From contig NC_133105.1 in assembly GCF_022965805.1 (NCBI RefSeq), forward strand, positions 5,394,001-5,458,000: a stretch of DNA of 64,000 bases, given 5' to 3'. Source of the DNA: Primulina eburnea. Its lineage: Eukaryota > Streptophyta > Magnoliopsida > Lamiales > Gesneriaceae. Of the stretch, positions 43,701 to 54,661 are shown one piece after another; within the stretch, counting starts at the first letter, position 1; every line of letters starts with the position of its first letter. Under the pieces are notes generated by a model that worked only from the letters and a program-made list of their open reading frames with translations, was not told where the DNA came from and ran no database searches. The position numbers and the translations under genes are program-made.

Positions 43701-46700
43701 TCCTCCCACCCTTGGCTGTAAATTAATATATCATCGAAGAAAACCAAAACAAACTTCCTTAGATAAAGTCGAAATACCTCATTCATCGTGGCTTGGAACG
43801 TAGCGGGGGCGTTCTTTAATCCAAAGGGCATCACCACAAATTCATAATGCCCGTCGTGTGTTCGAAACGCTGTTTTTGGAATGTCCTCCGGCCGCACCCG
43901 GATTTGATGATACCCCGATCTAAGATCCAGTTTCGAGAAGTATTTGGCACCGTGTAACTCATCGAACAATTCTTCAACCACTGGAATGGGGTATTTGTCT
44001 GAGATGGTGATCTCGTTCAAAGCTCTATAATCCACACAAAACCTCCAACTGCCATCTTTCTTCTTGACCAGAATGACCGGGCTGGAGTACGGGCTACCAC
44101 TTGGTTGGATAACCCCTGATTTGAGCATATCTCGCACCATACGTTCTATCTCATCTTTTTGATGATGGGCGTATTTATAAGGTCGCACTGATACAGGTCC
44201 ACACCCGTCTTTGATGTTAATGACGTGGTCTTGTAGCCTGTGGGGAGGTAACTCAGTGGCCTCTTGAAACACTCCTCTATATTCTGAGAGGATGTTGTCA
44301 ATTGTCCCATTGGAATTCTCCTGCCCTATTCCCAGCTTGTTCAGTTCATTATCCTTCCACCGTAGCATCACCGCTCCACTGAATTCAACTTCCCGCAGCT
44401 TAGCAATTGATTTAAGGGACACCACAGACCTGGTGAGTGTCGGGTCCCCTCTCAAATTCACTTGCTGCCCTTGCCACGTGAATTTCATCTCCATATTAGC
44501 CCAATTTAGCATGACATCTCCTAGTGTCCTGAGCCAGTCGACCCCTAGAATGAGGTCAAGTTCACCTAATTCAAAAAGATACCCCTCGATTCGTATTTGG
44601 CAGCGCCCCAAATCCACTTCCACGTTCTTACACAGCCCCTGACAGGCAACTCGGCCCCCATCTCCCAGACACACACAAAACTTCACTGTCTCATCCACTT
44701 GAATTCCCAAAGCAGTGATTACTTGTCTCGATATAAAGTTGTGACTGGCCCCACTGTCAATCATCACTACCACTTCTTGTCCCGCTATCTTGCCTTTCAT
44801 TTTTAATGTTTGTGGTTGATTAATCCCACTAACCGAATACATAGGCAGCTCCAAGGTATTGTATTCAGTTACTGGGACCACCGGCCACGCTTCAATTTCC
44901 CCTTCTTGATTGTTAAACTCTCCTTCTGCTGTCCCTTGCTCCTCTTCTCCTTCTCCCCCATCCTCCTCAGCTAGCACAGTCACCCTCAAACTCTTATTCA
45001 TGCACTTGTGTAGTGGATGGTATGACTCACCACACTTGAAACACAACCCCTTCTCCCTCCTATGTAAGTATTCTTGGTGCGATATAATCCTTCCCTCCCG
45101 ATTTCTCGGTGCCGGAGCTCTTATTATACTCCCACCGCTCCCGCTTGAGTTTGCTCGCGAGCCCATTCCGTAGGTTGTCGGATTGTATGGCTTGGGCTGG
45201 TACCCTTCTCCTGGAGTCGTTGTCCTCGCTGTATTTCGCGATGGTTGATTAACAACCGGAAATTCCTTTTCAGTGGGTTGGGCTTGATTATTCCAACCCA
45301 CCTTAAAGGGCCCTTTCTGTTCCAGACTCGGGCCAAGCCCATATCTATTCCTCCCACGGTCCACCACCTTCCCGAACAACTCCACCTCCAATCCTCTTGC
45401 TAACAGCATGGCCCGATCCACCGTCCGAGGACTGTGAACAACCATCCGCCTCCGAATCTCTTCCCGCAATCCGCTCATAAAGTAACCCAGACATTGGTCT
45501 TCTTGAACGTCACCAATTTGGGCAACCAACACCTCAAAACGCTCAATATAGGTGTCGATCGATTGTTGTCCTTGCTTCAACGAAGCCATCAATTCATAAG
45601 GATTAGCCTCGTATCCACCGTACCTCTTGATTAACTCTTCTGCAAATCGGTCCCAGTTCATGTTGGGAATCCTCACCTTCATCCAACGGAACCAATGGAT
45701 GGTGGTTCCTTGCATACAGATGTAAGCCAATTTGAGCCTACAGCCGATCGGAGTGTCATGAACATCAAAGTACTGCTCTATTTTTCCCAGCCACCCCATG
45801 GGGTCTTCTCCCTCAAACACAGGTAATTCAATCCTCCTCAAAGCCATCCTCATCTCTTCTGTGACAACTTCCTGCCCTCCTCCTTCAGGAACTTCCGCAC
45901 TCCCCTCCTTCTCTGATTTGTCATATTGTTCATGAGTATTGCCTCCCGCTTGTTTTTTTATCAGCTGTTCCATCAACACCCCCAACCCAGTGAGGCTTCC
46001 GATAGTTTGATCAAGTTTCTCTAGCCTCTCTTGCACTTGTATCATGCTCTCCTGTAATCCATTCACAGAGCGTTCCATCGTTTCAAATTTGGCGTCATTT
46101 CTGGTGCTGGCCATCGTTTTCTATCGTCCCTCGAATCCGGCAGGTCGGACCAATGTTATGATCACAATTACACACACAATAAGGTCTTAGAAAAATAAAG
46201 AACAGGTACCAAAGAAATATTATATTCAATAGAAGATTAAGAACCCAGAGTTTGAAAGCTCTGTACAAAGTTTCCTCTCCCTAGCAAGTGCTAGTGTTCA
46301 CGTAACAGAAATTATAACTGAATGCTCTCTCTTCCCCTATTATTGGTATTTAATCTCCTCCCTTCCCTATCACGTGTTTTCTCCTTTGTTTCTTCTGGTG
46401 TACACCTGTACTATCTTGGGCTTCTCAGTGTTTATTTTACTTGTTGGGCCTTTTGTTGTGCTTGGGCCTGTATCTGGGCTCACTGTATCTAAGCCTTCTA
46501 TAATGGGAGTTGGGCTCGTAACAATATGGCCTCTTAATAATTGGCTTACAGAGACTTAATGTGGTAAAGTTTTTGAAAATCAAGACGCCTCCACACGCAC
46601 GCGTGACTGTATTGTGGAAAAAATGTGGCGACAACAAAGAGAATTAAAGAGCCTTAGTTCATTTTATCAGGTGCATCCATATCCATAATCTATACCATGT

Positions 46701-47072
46701 TCTAACGGCGAAATTGCATCACTTGCAGTAAAAGAGAGCAGAAAACTGAGGACAGATCTGCCAAACGCGTTGAATTATTGGATTCTTTTTCCTCAAGTAG
46801 TAGCAGAAGGGTCAATAATACAGGTCCATCTTCAATTCCTTATGATGCAGAAATGAGCTTAGAAGCGCATGAGTTCCACAAAATAGTCCCATGGGATACT
46901 GGTGTAAGTTCATTTGATAACCTCGACTACTAATTCGACCCCCTATGGCTAATGAAGCTTGTTTGTTTTTGTAACTATGCATGCTGTTGCTACGTAGATT
47001 GAAGACGACTATTGGTTCAGAACATATCCTGAGGTCAGCGCTACAGATCTGTGGGGCGAAGTAGATTTATAA
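37738..47072 (+). CDS. E2F: E2F transcription factor, intron 11 carrying an LTR retrotransposon
   Basis: Thirteen exons give 419 residues: 37738-37989, 39029-39206, 39319-39372, 39507-39592, 39692-39780, 39863-39917, 40466-40518, 40592-40642, 40721-40769, 40858-40923, 40990-41066, 46729-46903, 46998-47072. E2Fs dimerise with DP and control S-phase genes under retinoblastoma-related protein. The winged-helix DNA-binding domain is at about 156-221 ([14 protein letters not shown], then the [13 protein letters not shown] core). It is followed by a leucine-rich dimerisation helix and the marked box. A C-terminal RBR-binding motif is [16 protein letters not shown] (399-414). Length suits a typical E2F (a/b/c group), not the atypical DEL type. 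Intron 11 is 5.66 kb instead of about 229 bp because of the insertion at 41096-46523. The splice sites and frame across it are intact, so function is probably kept. Confidence 0.93.
41091..41095. repeat. target-site duplication ATATG, left
   Basis: Five bases directly before the left LTR, identical to 46524-46528 directly after the right LTR. Confidence 0.9.
41096..41465 (-). repeat. 3' LTR of the Reina-like element
   Basis: 370 bp, two differences from the partner LTR. It contains the last ~50 codons and stop of the gag-pol frame. Confidence 0.95.
41312..46114 (-). CDS. Gag-Pol polyprotein of the Reina-like retrotransposon
   Basis: One uninterrupted frame of 1600 residues. In order: Gag (retrotrans_gag region about 85-250); a CCHC zinc knuckle C358-C361-H366-C371 ([14 protein letters not shown]); an aspartic protease with DSGA at about 453-456; reverse transcriptase (about 650-830) with the catalytic FFDD in [12 protein letters not shown]; RNase H ([14 protein letters not shown]); integrase with an HHCC zinc domain (CTVCQQQK) and a D-D-35-E core (MDFITG, IVSDRD, and E in SDGQSEAL; 35 residues separate the last two). 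A chromodomain follows ([20 protein letters not shown]). Gag and Pol are fused with no frameshift or stop between them. The frame crosses into the 3' LTR, so the final ~50 residues are LTR-encoded. No inactivating lesion seen. Confidence 0.95.
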   Translation of the reverse strand: MASTRNDAKFETMERSVNGLQESMIQVQERLEKLDQTIGSLTGLGVLMEQLIKKQAGGNTHEQYDKSEKEGSAEVPEGGGQEVVTEEMRMALRRIELPVFEGEDPMGWLGKIEQYFDVHDTPIGCRLKLAYICMQGTTIHWFRWMKVRIPNMNWDRFAEELIKRYGGYEANPYELMASLKQGQQSIDTYIERFEVLVAQIGDVQEDQCLGYFMSGLREEIRRRMVVHSPRTVDRAMLLARGLEVELFGKVVDRGRNRYGLGPSLEQKGPFKVGWNNQAQPTEKEFPVVNQPSRNTARTTTPGEGYQPKPYNPTTYGMGSRANSSGSGGSIIRAPAPRNREGRIISHQEYLHRREKGLCFKCGESYHPLHKCMNKSLRVTVLAEEDGGEGEEEQGTAEGEFNNQEGEIEAWPVVPVTEYNTLELPMYSVSGINQPQTLKMKGKIAGQEVVVMIDSGASHNFISRQVITALGIQVDETVKFCVCLGDGGRVACQGLCKNVEVDLGRCQIRIEGYLFELGELDLILGVDWLRTLGDVMLNWANMEMKFTWQGQQVNLRGDPTLTRSVVSLKSIAKLREVEFSGAVMLRWKDNELNKLGIGQENSNGTIDNILSEYRGVFQEATELPPHRLQDHVINIKDGCGPVSVRPYKYAHHQKDEIERMVRDMLKSGVIQPSGSPYSSPVILVKKKDGSWRFCVDYRALNEITISDKYPIPVVEELFDELHGAKYFSKLDLRSGYHQIRVRPEDIPKTAFRTHDGHYEFVVMPFGLKNAPATFQATMNEVFRLYLRKFVLVFFDDILIYSQGWEEHLIHVKMILEVLMRNSLVLNEKKCQFGLSQVNYLGHIISGQGVMMDPEKVVTVRNWPRPKSTKALRGFLGLTGYYRKFIRDYGKIAKPLTEQLKKNNFSWNDMAEGSFLTLKEAMSTAPVLEMPDFDKEFMVECDASGGGLGAVLVQAGRPIAYYSKALAGKALTKSTYERELMALVSAVQHWRHYLLGRKFTVITDHKPLRSLLQQRITTPDQQYWLAKLLGYEFEIKHKAGSENGAADALSRRENMGELMAVTRAEWVEIDELNKTVGEDQGLRKICDSIREGREGNSHYTLVNGCLLHKGRLVIPPASKWVPILLNEFHKTPIGGHAGAFRTYKRVANNFYWKGMKKDISKFVALCTVCQQQKYEATRPAGLLQPLTLPEVIWEDIAMDFITGLPKSKGYDVILVVVDRLSKYGHFLLLKHPYKASAVAEIFIKQIVRLHGVPKTIVSDRDAVFMSLFWSEIFRLQGTILKMSTAYHPESDGQSEALNKCVETYLRCFCSEQPKEWAQWIHWAEYWYNTSYHTSAGMTPFEVVYGRKPPSIIRFVPGETQVAAVSQALGDRDELLRQLKYNLERAQQMMTKHANKKGREVHFQEGDMVYLKLRPYRQNSVHSRVAQKLSSRFYGPFMIMKKVGTVAYRLQLPEGSKVHPVFHVSCLKKAVGNPETEIKLPEELDTDLLLTFEPNEILAGRVKDVYGQPCQQILVGWKGRSEEEATWEDYKDFQKQFPDFRLEDKAILEEAGIVTSPTPIIEGLDTVSPDTGPSTTKGPTSKINTEKPKIVQVYTRRNKGENT
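46131..46152 (-). other. primer-binding site, tRNA-Tyr-like
   Basis: Starting one base inside the 5' LTR the minus strand reads TGGTCCGACCTGCCGGATTC. This is complementary to a tRNA 3' end with acceptor strand AGGUCGGA-CCA. Plant tRNA-Tyr starts CCGACCU as I recall, which pairs with it; one position (C for U) differs from my recollection of that tRNA. It does not match the common initiator-Met site TGGTATCAGAGC. Confidence 0.7.
46154..46523 (-). repeat. 5' LTR of the Reina-like element
   Basis: 370 bp, followed on the plus strand by the second ATATG (46524-46528). It drives the element from the right-hand end on the minus strand. Confidence 0.95.
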
Positions 47073-48118
47073 TAAATTTTGTAATGGAGTCTCGATGCTC
47101 AGAGTTCGGAAAGATTAACCCGCAGCAGGAAGAAAAGCCAGCCCATTGGCCTCTATTTTAGACCACCGTGTTTTTTTTAAAAAATTTCCTTTGTTTTCTT
47201 TACCCCCTTTAGACAACGAGGGGATGAATCATAATGGATTCATTTTTGAATGAGTCGCATCGGGATACTTAACAAATTTTGATGGTCTAGGCTTATATTA
47301 TAATAAGCAAGTTGTGACCGGAGCTCTCTTGTAGGTGCTGACATTCAGAATGTGGTAACAGGAGCAAGTTGGTAAGCTTTGATGGTCACTTGCAACTATT
47401 GAAAAGTCATCTTTTGGTTTTATTGCCTTCGAACTTTTTCATTTTAGAATTATTATTTTCGATTACTGCTATAGAGGCAAGAAATATATCGAGGTATTTT
47501 TAACTTGCCTTCGACTATCACAACTATATTTATTTTCTTTAGTTTTTACTTTTTTACATGTTCTTATATTAATTAACTTTCAGTTTTCTGTCGATGATAC
47601 TCTAAAGTGTTTGCATGTACTTCTTGAGTTGATGAAAATTTTGGAAGCGTGTGTATAATGCTACCATTAATCTTCCAAATTCACTGGCGATAAATCTCAT
47701 TTAACTTGTACAGTGAGTAAATAAAATTATGGGATTAACATTAAAAACTACCGCGAAATCAAGAAAAAGATGGCATAATAAACAGTTCTTTGTCGTCTTA
47801 TACAAGCACTAGAACATAAAACAGCAAGAGAAGGCCTTAAACCAAGTTCAATTATGGTTTCTTGTAACTTGTTTCCAAATTAAAATTACAACGATTCATG
47901 ATTAAAAGAATTAATGACATCATAATCGGTTCGATATTTGTTAATAACAATGAAAACAACTGCAAGATGGAAAAAATGAAAATGTCATTACCATCAATAT
48001 CACCACACTCAAGGACTCATTACAGACCGTGTTTCCTAGACCTTGATAGGGTCACTGGTTGTATATTTTCCAAAACAATCTCTTCTGTTTGAGTGTCTTC
48101 GCTCTCTCTTGAAGGCAC
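47073..48118. other. convergent 3' region between E2F and the HVA22-like gene
   Basis: 3' UTRs of the two convergent genes and AT-rich spacer. No other gene or repeat seen. Confidence 0.5.
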
Positions 48119-49417
48119 TCATGCATTCTGCATTTCATGAGTAGGGTTTGAAATTTTACTTGGCTCGACAACGGTCAGTGCTGTTACTGTTTTTTGTTCC
48201 GTCGAGACTGTAAGAGGGGGAGAAGTTTTGGAAGATTTTGAGGGTTCTGCTTCTTCAGACATGTCTTTTTGGTTTTCACTTGAAGACGTACTCAAAGCAG
48301 GAGATGAAGGCTGTTCATCCTGTGCTTGTTTTGTATGGGCTGATCTTTGATTTGATGTTACTGTGGATTTTGGGACAGTGGTCGCTTGCTGTTGTGGCTG
48401 CAACCTCCAAATAAAAATTACACGATTGGGGAAAAAAAACTACTTTTTAAAACCATGTACAAAGGTCGAATAAGCTCCACGATAATCCAGAGCTATAGAA
48501 CTAAATGACAACTAGTGAACGCCTCTATAATATTAATCGTGAGTCTGTGACAGACTGACAAGAAGATATAAGATTCAAAACTTAAACGAAATAACATTAA
48601 AAGTTTGGCAGTAAACACCTGAGCCATCCAAGGAGATGAGTGTGAAGCAACATACTGCAAAATCTGAAAAAAACTTGTCTGGCCATGGCTTGCAACAATT
48701 TTCCAGTACAAGATTATCATATCTCCAGCCCTTGTCCTTAGCTCTGACAAATTACGATCAATTTCAGTTTCATGCTTTGCGATGTAGGGTCTGAAAAAAG
48801 AGTCATATACATATGTCGTTCCCTGTAATCAGTTCAAGTTTAATTAGAATTTATGAAGACCAAATTTTTTATACCATATGCTAATTTGGAAGGAGATAAC
48901 GAACCTTAGTTTTAGGGTACCACAAGTATATAAAGAAGGCCAACTTAGCTTCACCATACATTGGAACCCTTTGACACAATTTACAAACATGAACGGGAAA
49001 ATTACAAAAAAAAATCATGTTAAAATTGAAAATTATAATATCAGAAACTAAAAATTTACCAGCCAATGAACACATCGCAAATTCTTTCACAAACTGTCAA
49101 CCCAGCCACCAAGATCCTGTAAGTGAGAAGTTTAATTTTAAAAACAAGCAACCAAAGTTTCTGCAGCTTAATCAGGTATATGGCATACCAATACTGGCAC
49201 CAAAATCGAAGTTGCTCGATTTCGGGCTTATTTAGTTCCACGGTTTTATAGCATTCATACGCAGGATAAGCATAGCCAAAAATTAACCTGGAACACCGAG
49301 GGTACAAAACCAAGAACTTTGTGAAATGAAAAAAAGAGGAATATAACTTCTTGAGGAGAAAAAAAAAACTTGAAATGGCACATACAAAAGTCCTCTATAG
49401 ATAAAAGATCCAATCAT
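48119..49417 (-). CDS. HVA22: HVA22-like protein (TB2/DP1/REEP family), i/j type
   Basis: Six coding exons on the minus strand (49417-49386, 49287-49189, 49116-49060, 48968-48905, 48822-48619, 48397-48119) give 244 residues. The TB2/DP1/HVA22 domain covers about residues 1-120: MIGSFIYRGLLLIFGYAYPA, then YECYKTVELNKPEIEQLRFW, VPMYGEAKLAFFIYLWYPKT and TYVYDSFFRPYIAKHE. It holds paired hydrophobic hairpins that shape ER tubules (family knowledge: REEP/Yop1). The C-terminal ~95 residues are low-complexity, rich in Ser, Thr, Gln and Glu, and lie in a single exon, as in HVA22-like i/j proteins. The start is preceded by an acceptor-like TGTCCATTGCAG, so a non-coding first exon, probably near 49900-50100, is likely. 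A role in ABA/stress response is known for barley HVA22 but is only inferred here. Confidence 0.9.
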
Positions 49418-51034
49418 CTCGACTCCCTGCAATGGACACATTTAAGCATTTTCTATGTCAAATTCAGGTAATTTAATCTTGTGTTAGATTCTTTCAGAAT
49501 TCTATACAGATTATTATTATTTTTCTAAAAAAATAATCTTACAAGAAGAATAAAAGACAACTACAATAAATCAATAATAAAAAAACAAATGTTAGCATTC
49601 AGATTCAGGCATCAAATTATAGCTGAGTAGAAAAAAGGAGAAAATAAGAATGCAGCAACATCAAACATCGGAATCTTCATTCTACGCATCAACAACGATC
49701 TCGAAGAGGAATGTAAATCAATCCCAAAAAATATCAAATAAGGCGCGAAACATATTTGTCATAAGAGAGAAATATCTTCTTCACTTTTGAAGGATAATAT
49801 CTGCCCAAAAAATGCAAAAGGAAAATTAAAAATGAACAATCCTGCTCGACAGAATATTAAACAAGGATCGATCAACATATTGATCAGCACCTATATAACT
49901 AAACGATTCCACGGCAAAATGGTAGGAAATGGCCGTTCGTGGAGCACCGTGAAGAAAATGTAGATTTCGCATTCGACACCGTGATTGAGAGTTCCGAAAT
50001 ATGAACCGTTTACGAAGTAGAGGCGCCGATGTCGAACGGCGGCGAACCGTTAGATACCGGCGGCGAGAGAGAAGGCAAACGGGAATGAGATTTCGAAGCG
50101 TCGTTTAAAAGGTTTTCTACTCAGGATTTTCTATTTATTTACTATCTTATAAAGGGAGAGATTCAGTGTGTGGCAGTGCACCACAATAGATTAAATCATA
50201 ATTTTGAAATAATAAATTATAAAAAAAATTAATAAAATGTTTTGGACTTCCGTTTATGAAACATATATTTTATCTACTTCGTTAGACATTTTACATTAAA
50301 AATTTAACAATTTGCTAAGGTGTTATTTTAAAGACAATTTGGAAATATTAAAATAAAAATTCACCAAAACTATTAACCCATATATTTTTATAATATTATA
50401 CTTTAATATTATATATATAATTAAATTAACCAACCAAATAATATCATCTAACTATATCATAATATGATCCTCAAGGTTCAACTATCTAAAACAATTGAAA
50501 TTTACAAAAAAATCACAACTTTAAAAATATTATGTTATCATATAAACAAATATCATAAGATTATATTGTAACAAGCTTATAATCGAGTATGAAATCTGTT
50601 TCACAAAATTAATCTGTACCACAATACGAAGAATCGTCGGCTTGGCATCTTCAAGCCACTCCAACTTCAAATCCCAATTTTTTATATTATTTTGAAACGT
50701 ATTTAATTAAATTAACATTCGAGTTTTGAAATTTATTCTATATGACAAAAATTCATTATATTACGATATTTAGGGTTTTTTTGTTGATGATATTTTTCTC
50801 AAATGATTTGTAGAGCTCTACCAATTATTGTTCTTGAAAAAAATATAAAATTCGATAAATTGCAGTGTTATATGTGAAAATATTAATTTTAGCGATGTTT
50901 TGATATGTAAACGTAACTTCTGATTTCTTTTCTGGGGAAAAAGAATGCAGCTTTTTTTGAGTAAATTATGATTGTATTTTTTAATAAATAAATGCAACCT
51001 CTATACCCGCCCACAAAAATAAGAAAAATTAATT
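49418..51034. other. HVA22-like upstream region and AT-rich spacer
   Basis: Contains the presumed 5'-UTR intron and first exon of the HVA22-like gene (GC-richer patch 49900-50110) and its promoter, then AT-rich DNA with no gene. Confidence 0.5.
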
Positions 51035-51116
51035 CGTCGACAGCAGGGTTCGAACCTGCGCGGGCGAAGCCCAACAGATTTCAAGTCTGTCTCCTTAACC
51101 ACTCGGACATATCGAC
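51035..51116 (-). tRNA. tRNA-Ser (anticodon UGA)
   Basis: The minus strand folds as a class II tRNA: acceptor GTCGATA pairs with TGTCGAC, then discriminator G; D arm TCCGAGTGGTTAAGGA; anticodon stem ACAGA/TCTGT with loop CTTGAAA, giving anticodon TGA; long variable arm TGGGCTTCGCCCGC; T arm GCAGG-TTCGAAC-CCTGC. No intron. A TTTTT run about 10 bases downstream on the minus strand can stop RNA polymerase III. Confidence 0.97.
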
Positions 51117-53259
51117 TATCTTGTCCACTATTAAAATTTGAAATTATTTGATGATAACAAGTGAAATTAAAGTTATTTCTATATATTCGTTTTTATTTTT
51201 AAAATTTCACTTAATCCGAAAAATAGCCTATAATTATTTTATATTTGAACACTATATTTAAATATGATCCAAATAATCTTCGAATAGAGTCGCATTTGAG
51301 TGGATATATATAGATGGATAGGATTTCCCCGCGTCTCATTTTACATAAAAATAAATCAAATTCCATAAATACTCAATAAGATTTGAAATCGAAGGAGAAA
51401 AATATAAATCTCATTCTAATTTTGAATCAAATTAAAAAAATTAATAAAATAGATTTGAAATCAAATCCTTTCATTCAAATAGAATTAACATCAAGTTACT
51501 AAAAATTTATCTAGTTAAACAATGATATATAGATCTAGGAATGGTTTTTTGTAGTGTTCTGGAAACGAAATCAATCTTTATTTTCGATTTTTAAAAAAAT
51601 GGAAATTTGCTCTCCAATATTATTAAACTAAAAAATATGGCCTCTCGTAGTCTCGTTACACAAATCCAATACAAATACTTCAGGCACAAAATCCTACCTT
51701 TGATTGCTAAATGGGCTCATAAGAAGAATTAATTGAGCCCATAACACATATTAACTAATTAAAGACGCACCAAATTTAAAAAATAATAATAATCCATCCC
51801 ACTTGTTTAGACATTCTTGAAATCCCATTCTTTATATTTTTAACTATTGTAATAGAAGTCGAATTCTTGTAATAAAATCGAGTCATTCGAATAAAATGAA
51901 ACCTTATCAAGCTCGAACTAGACTCAAGTTCGAGTCATTCGGAGCTTCCGAGCTCAGTTCATATAGTTAATTCGAACTTAATTATCAAGCTCGAACTAGA
52001 CTCAAGTTCGTCCGATGTGTACGTAGTCGTCTCTAACTCTCATATATGTGTATATGTATACTTATATGTTCGAGATTCGAGAGTGTCTCGAGAAATATAA
52101 ACAATAATAATTAAGGTTAGAAGGTTTATTTGCAAAATTTTGGATACGAATTGAAATATATACGAATGGGCTCTAGAAAACTTGAAAGTTAGTTGGATTC
52201 TAAACGACCACCCTTGTTCTTTTCAAATCGGGAGACATTTGGGAAAAGAAGATGTTTGGCCTTTAAACTTGTTTCTTGACCAAAATTTTGGATTGCATTA
52301 AATTTGAGTGGCTCCCAGTAATTTAATTAGATCTTCACTTTTTTCTATTTCTTTTTTTGAAACTCCATGCCAATTGAGAAACACTTTATTCAACGATTTT
52401 TTTTTTTCACAAAATTTTTAAAATAAAATTATTTCTTTTAATTTTATGAAAATAAAATTTATACACTAATTTTTTTAATAGATTATATGTGAATATATAT
52501 ACTAAAATTTTAGCATGTCATAATAAGTAGGATTTAAATAAAAAAACATGTTTATCTTTAGATCAATTAAGCATAAATCACCTTTAAAGAACAATAACTA
52601 GTAAATTAAATAAGCATTTATTTGTATAAAAAGAAAGGTAATTTAATTTAATTTAATTTCATTGATATTTCATTCGTTTGAGGAAATTAAACAAAAAAAC
52701 AAGTACATTTTTTTTTCTGACGACCATGCATGTGTTCTGATCAAATCATGTCATATTTTGACCATTCTTTACAATTAACCCTTTTAATTAATCTCCACTT
52801 ATTTTTCATGCTGGCCACACTAAACCCAATGAGGAAGATCTATGACAAATTTCATCAGTAATTTATCAAACATAAAATAAATCAAATTATTTACATACAT
52901 ACACATATACAAATAAAAGATAATCCCATAAATTGTCTCGCAAATCGGTATTTGTAAAACGAGTCGACCTGGTTCATGCCTGGAGTGAAAAATAATACTT
53001 TGGCAAAAAAATGTTTTTTTTTCATGAATTGCTTAAGAGTTTAGTGTCACAAAATTGATTCGTAAGACAGTTTTATAAAAATTGTGATATAAATATAAAT
53101 GAAGAGTCTTTTATGGAACCAATCAATATGGTTACTGAATAAACTGATTGATCAGGCATTATTGAATTGGTTTGATTTATAAAATCAAGTCAACTGATAA
53201 TTTAATTTCCCTAGCAATACTAGTGGACGCTACTATATTTGAAATTAGTCTATATCTCA

Positions 53260-53297
<38 letters not shown>

Positions 53298-54661
53298 CTA
53301 ATTATTGTGTTATTTATACCAATTATAGAGAAATTAAGATGGAGAGCAGGCTCGCCTAGCTTGTTTGTTTTTACGTGGAAAGGCGATGAGATCATCGTGG
53401 ATATAACACATTCAAAAATTAACCAAATTTTCTGGATGTAGAGACAATCAAAAAAGCTGCATAAGTAAATATTTTATATATTATAAATAAAAAATAAGTA
53501 AAAATACTTTATATATTATAAATTTCATCCTTGAAATTAATATATTAAATCAACCTGCAATCTCCAATTGCCCTTCCTAATTATAAGGAGCTCTCCACCT
53601 GATCTTCAGAACAATTAAATATAGTAATTAATTTAATATAGAGACATAATAATGTTTGACGTGAGTTACAATCATCATTAGCTAAGAATTCTCAAGTTAT
53701 TACTAATTTCAAATTCTTATTCACATTTGTAATTTTATTTAATGTTTTTAAATTTTTATTTCAATATACTATATCGTACAAAAATTTGTTTCAAATAAAT
53801 CTTAAAATACGTATGGAACTCATTTTTTTTTGTTATTGAATAATAAATAATAGTCTAAATGTACCTAGTTTACATTTACCAAACAGAATTCAGAACATAG
53901 AATCGGACAGATGTTTTAACTTCGACGATATAATCTAACAAAAAATTAAATAATGAACTTGATCTATAATTATACTTTTTTTTTTCAATAGACCATTTGT
54001 CTCCAATTTAAATTATACTTTAGTTTCGTAAGATGCATATTTGGATTTTAATCATATAAATTGTCAAATTTTAATTTTTATTCAATAACTTGGGATTTTT
54101 TTAATCATTTTTTGCCCAAAATACCAAATCTTACGAATATTATTTTATTTGACACCAATCTTATAATAACTGAATCATGTGATGATAATAAAACTTATAT
54201 TATATAAAAATCTAGTCAAACAAAAATAATAAAAAAAAACGACTTGTTTTTTTCTCTCATTTTGAAATATTGGATAACGTTTTTCTTTAATTTCTCTTTT
54301 ATTTTTATTTAAATGAATTTTAATGTAAAATGTGCTTTATTTGTGTCATTTGAGTCACATGAGATTAAATCATTGTCAAATAAACAATATTTGATGAGTT
54401 TAGTAGATTCCGACAAAAAAAAAATTCAAAACAAAAAAAATATAATTTACTGGATAAAAACAAAATTTTGACAAACACAAAACTAAAATCCAAAATAAAT
54501 CAATTTACAAAACTAAAATTTCAATTTTTTCCCAAAAGTTATAAAATGTTAAAGTTCATTTCAACAAGATATATAGAATAGGATGGTTTAGGTCACATGG
54601 CCAACACTCTATTTTTTGTTTTATATACTCGAACATACAAATAAATTTTATATACTAAATG
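51117..54661. other. AT-rich gene-free region
   Basis: No gene. Around 51890-52015 the phrase tatcaagctcgaactagact (continuing caagttcg) occurs twice, 76 bp apart (about 51906 and 51982), in a patch of ctcga words like a decayed hAT-type element. An (AT)n microsatellite lies at 53263-53292. Confidence 0.5.
53263..53292. repeat. (AT)n microsatellite
   Basis: Uninterrupted alternating at of about 30 bases. Confidence 0.9.

Larger units (their letters stand above)
41096..46523 (-). mobile_element. complete Ty3/gypsy chromovirus (Reina-like), antisense in the E2F intron
   Basis: 5428 bp, flanked by a perfect 5-bp duplication (ATATG). LTRs of 370 bp lie at 41096-41465 and 46154-46523 and begin TGTTATGATC and end GTAACA on the plus strand. 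They differ at only two sites (41208/46266 and 41336/46394, both C/T). The element runs on the minus strand: 5' LTR at right, primer-binding site, one gag-pol frame, 3' LTR at left. The short LTRs, ~5.4-kb length, single frame and C-terminal chromodomain fit the Reina clade. It has every part an autonomous element needs, as far as sequence shows. Confidence 0.95.

Noticed and set aside
41316..46559. Hydrophobic plus-strand frame present twice (41316-41537 and 46374-46559)
   Set aside because: It is the antisense of the gag-pol C-terminus in the two LTR copies. The duplication comes from the LTRs, not from a membrane-protein gene.
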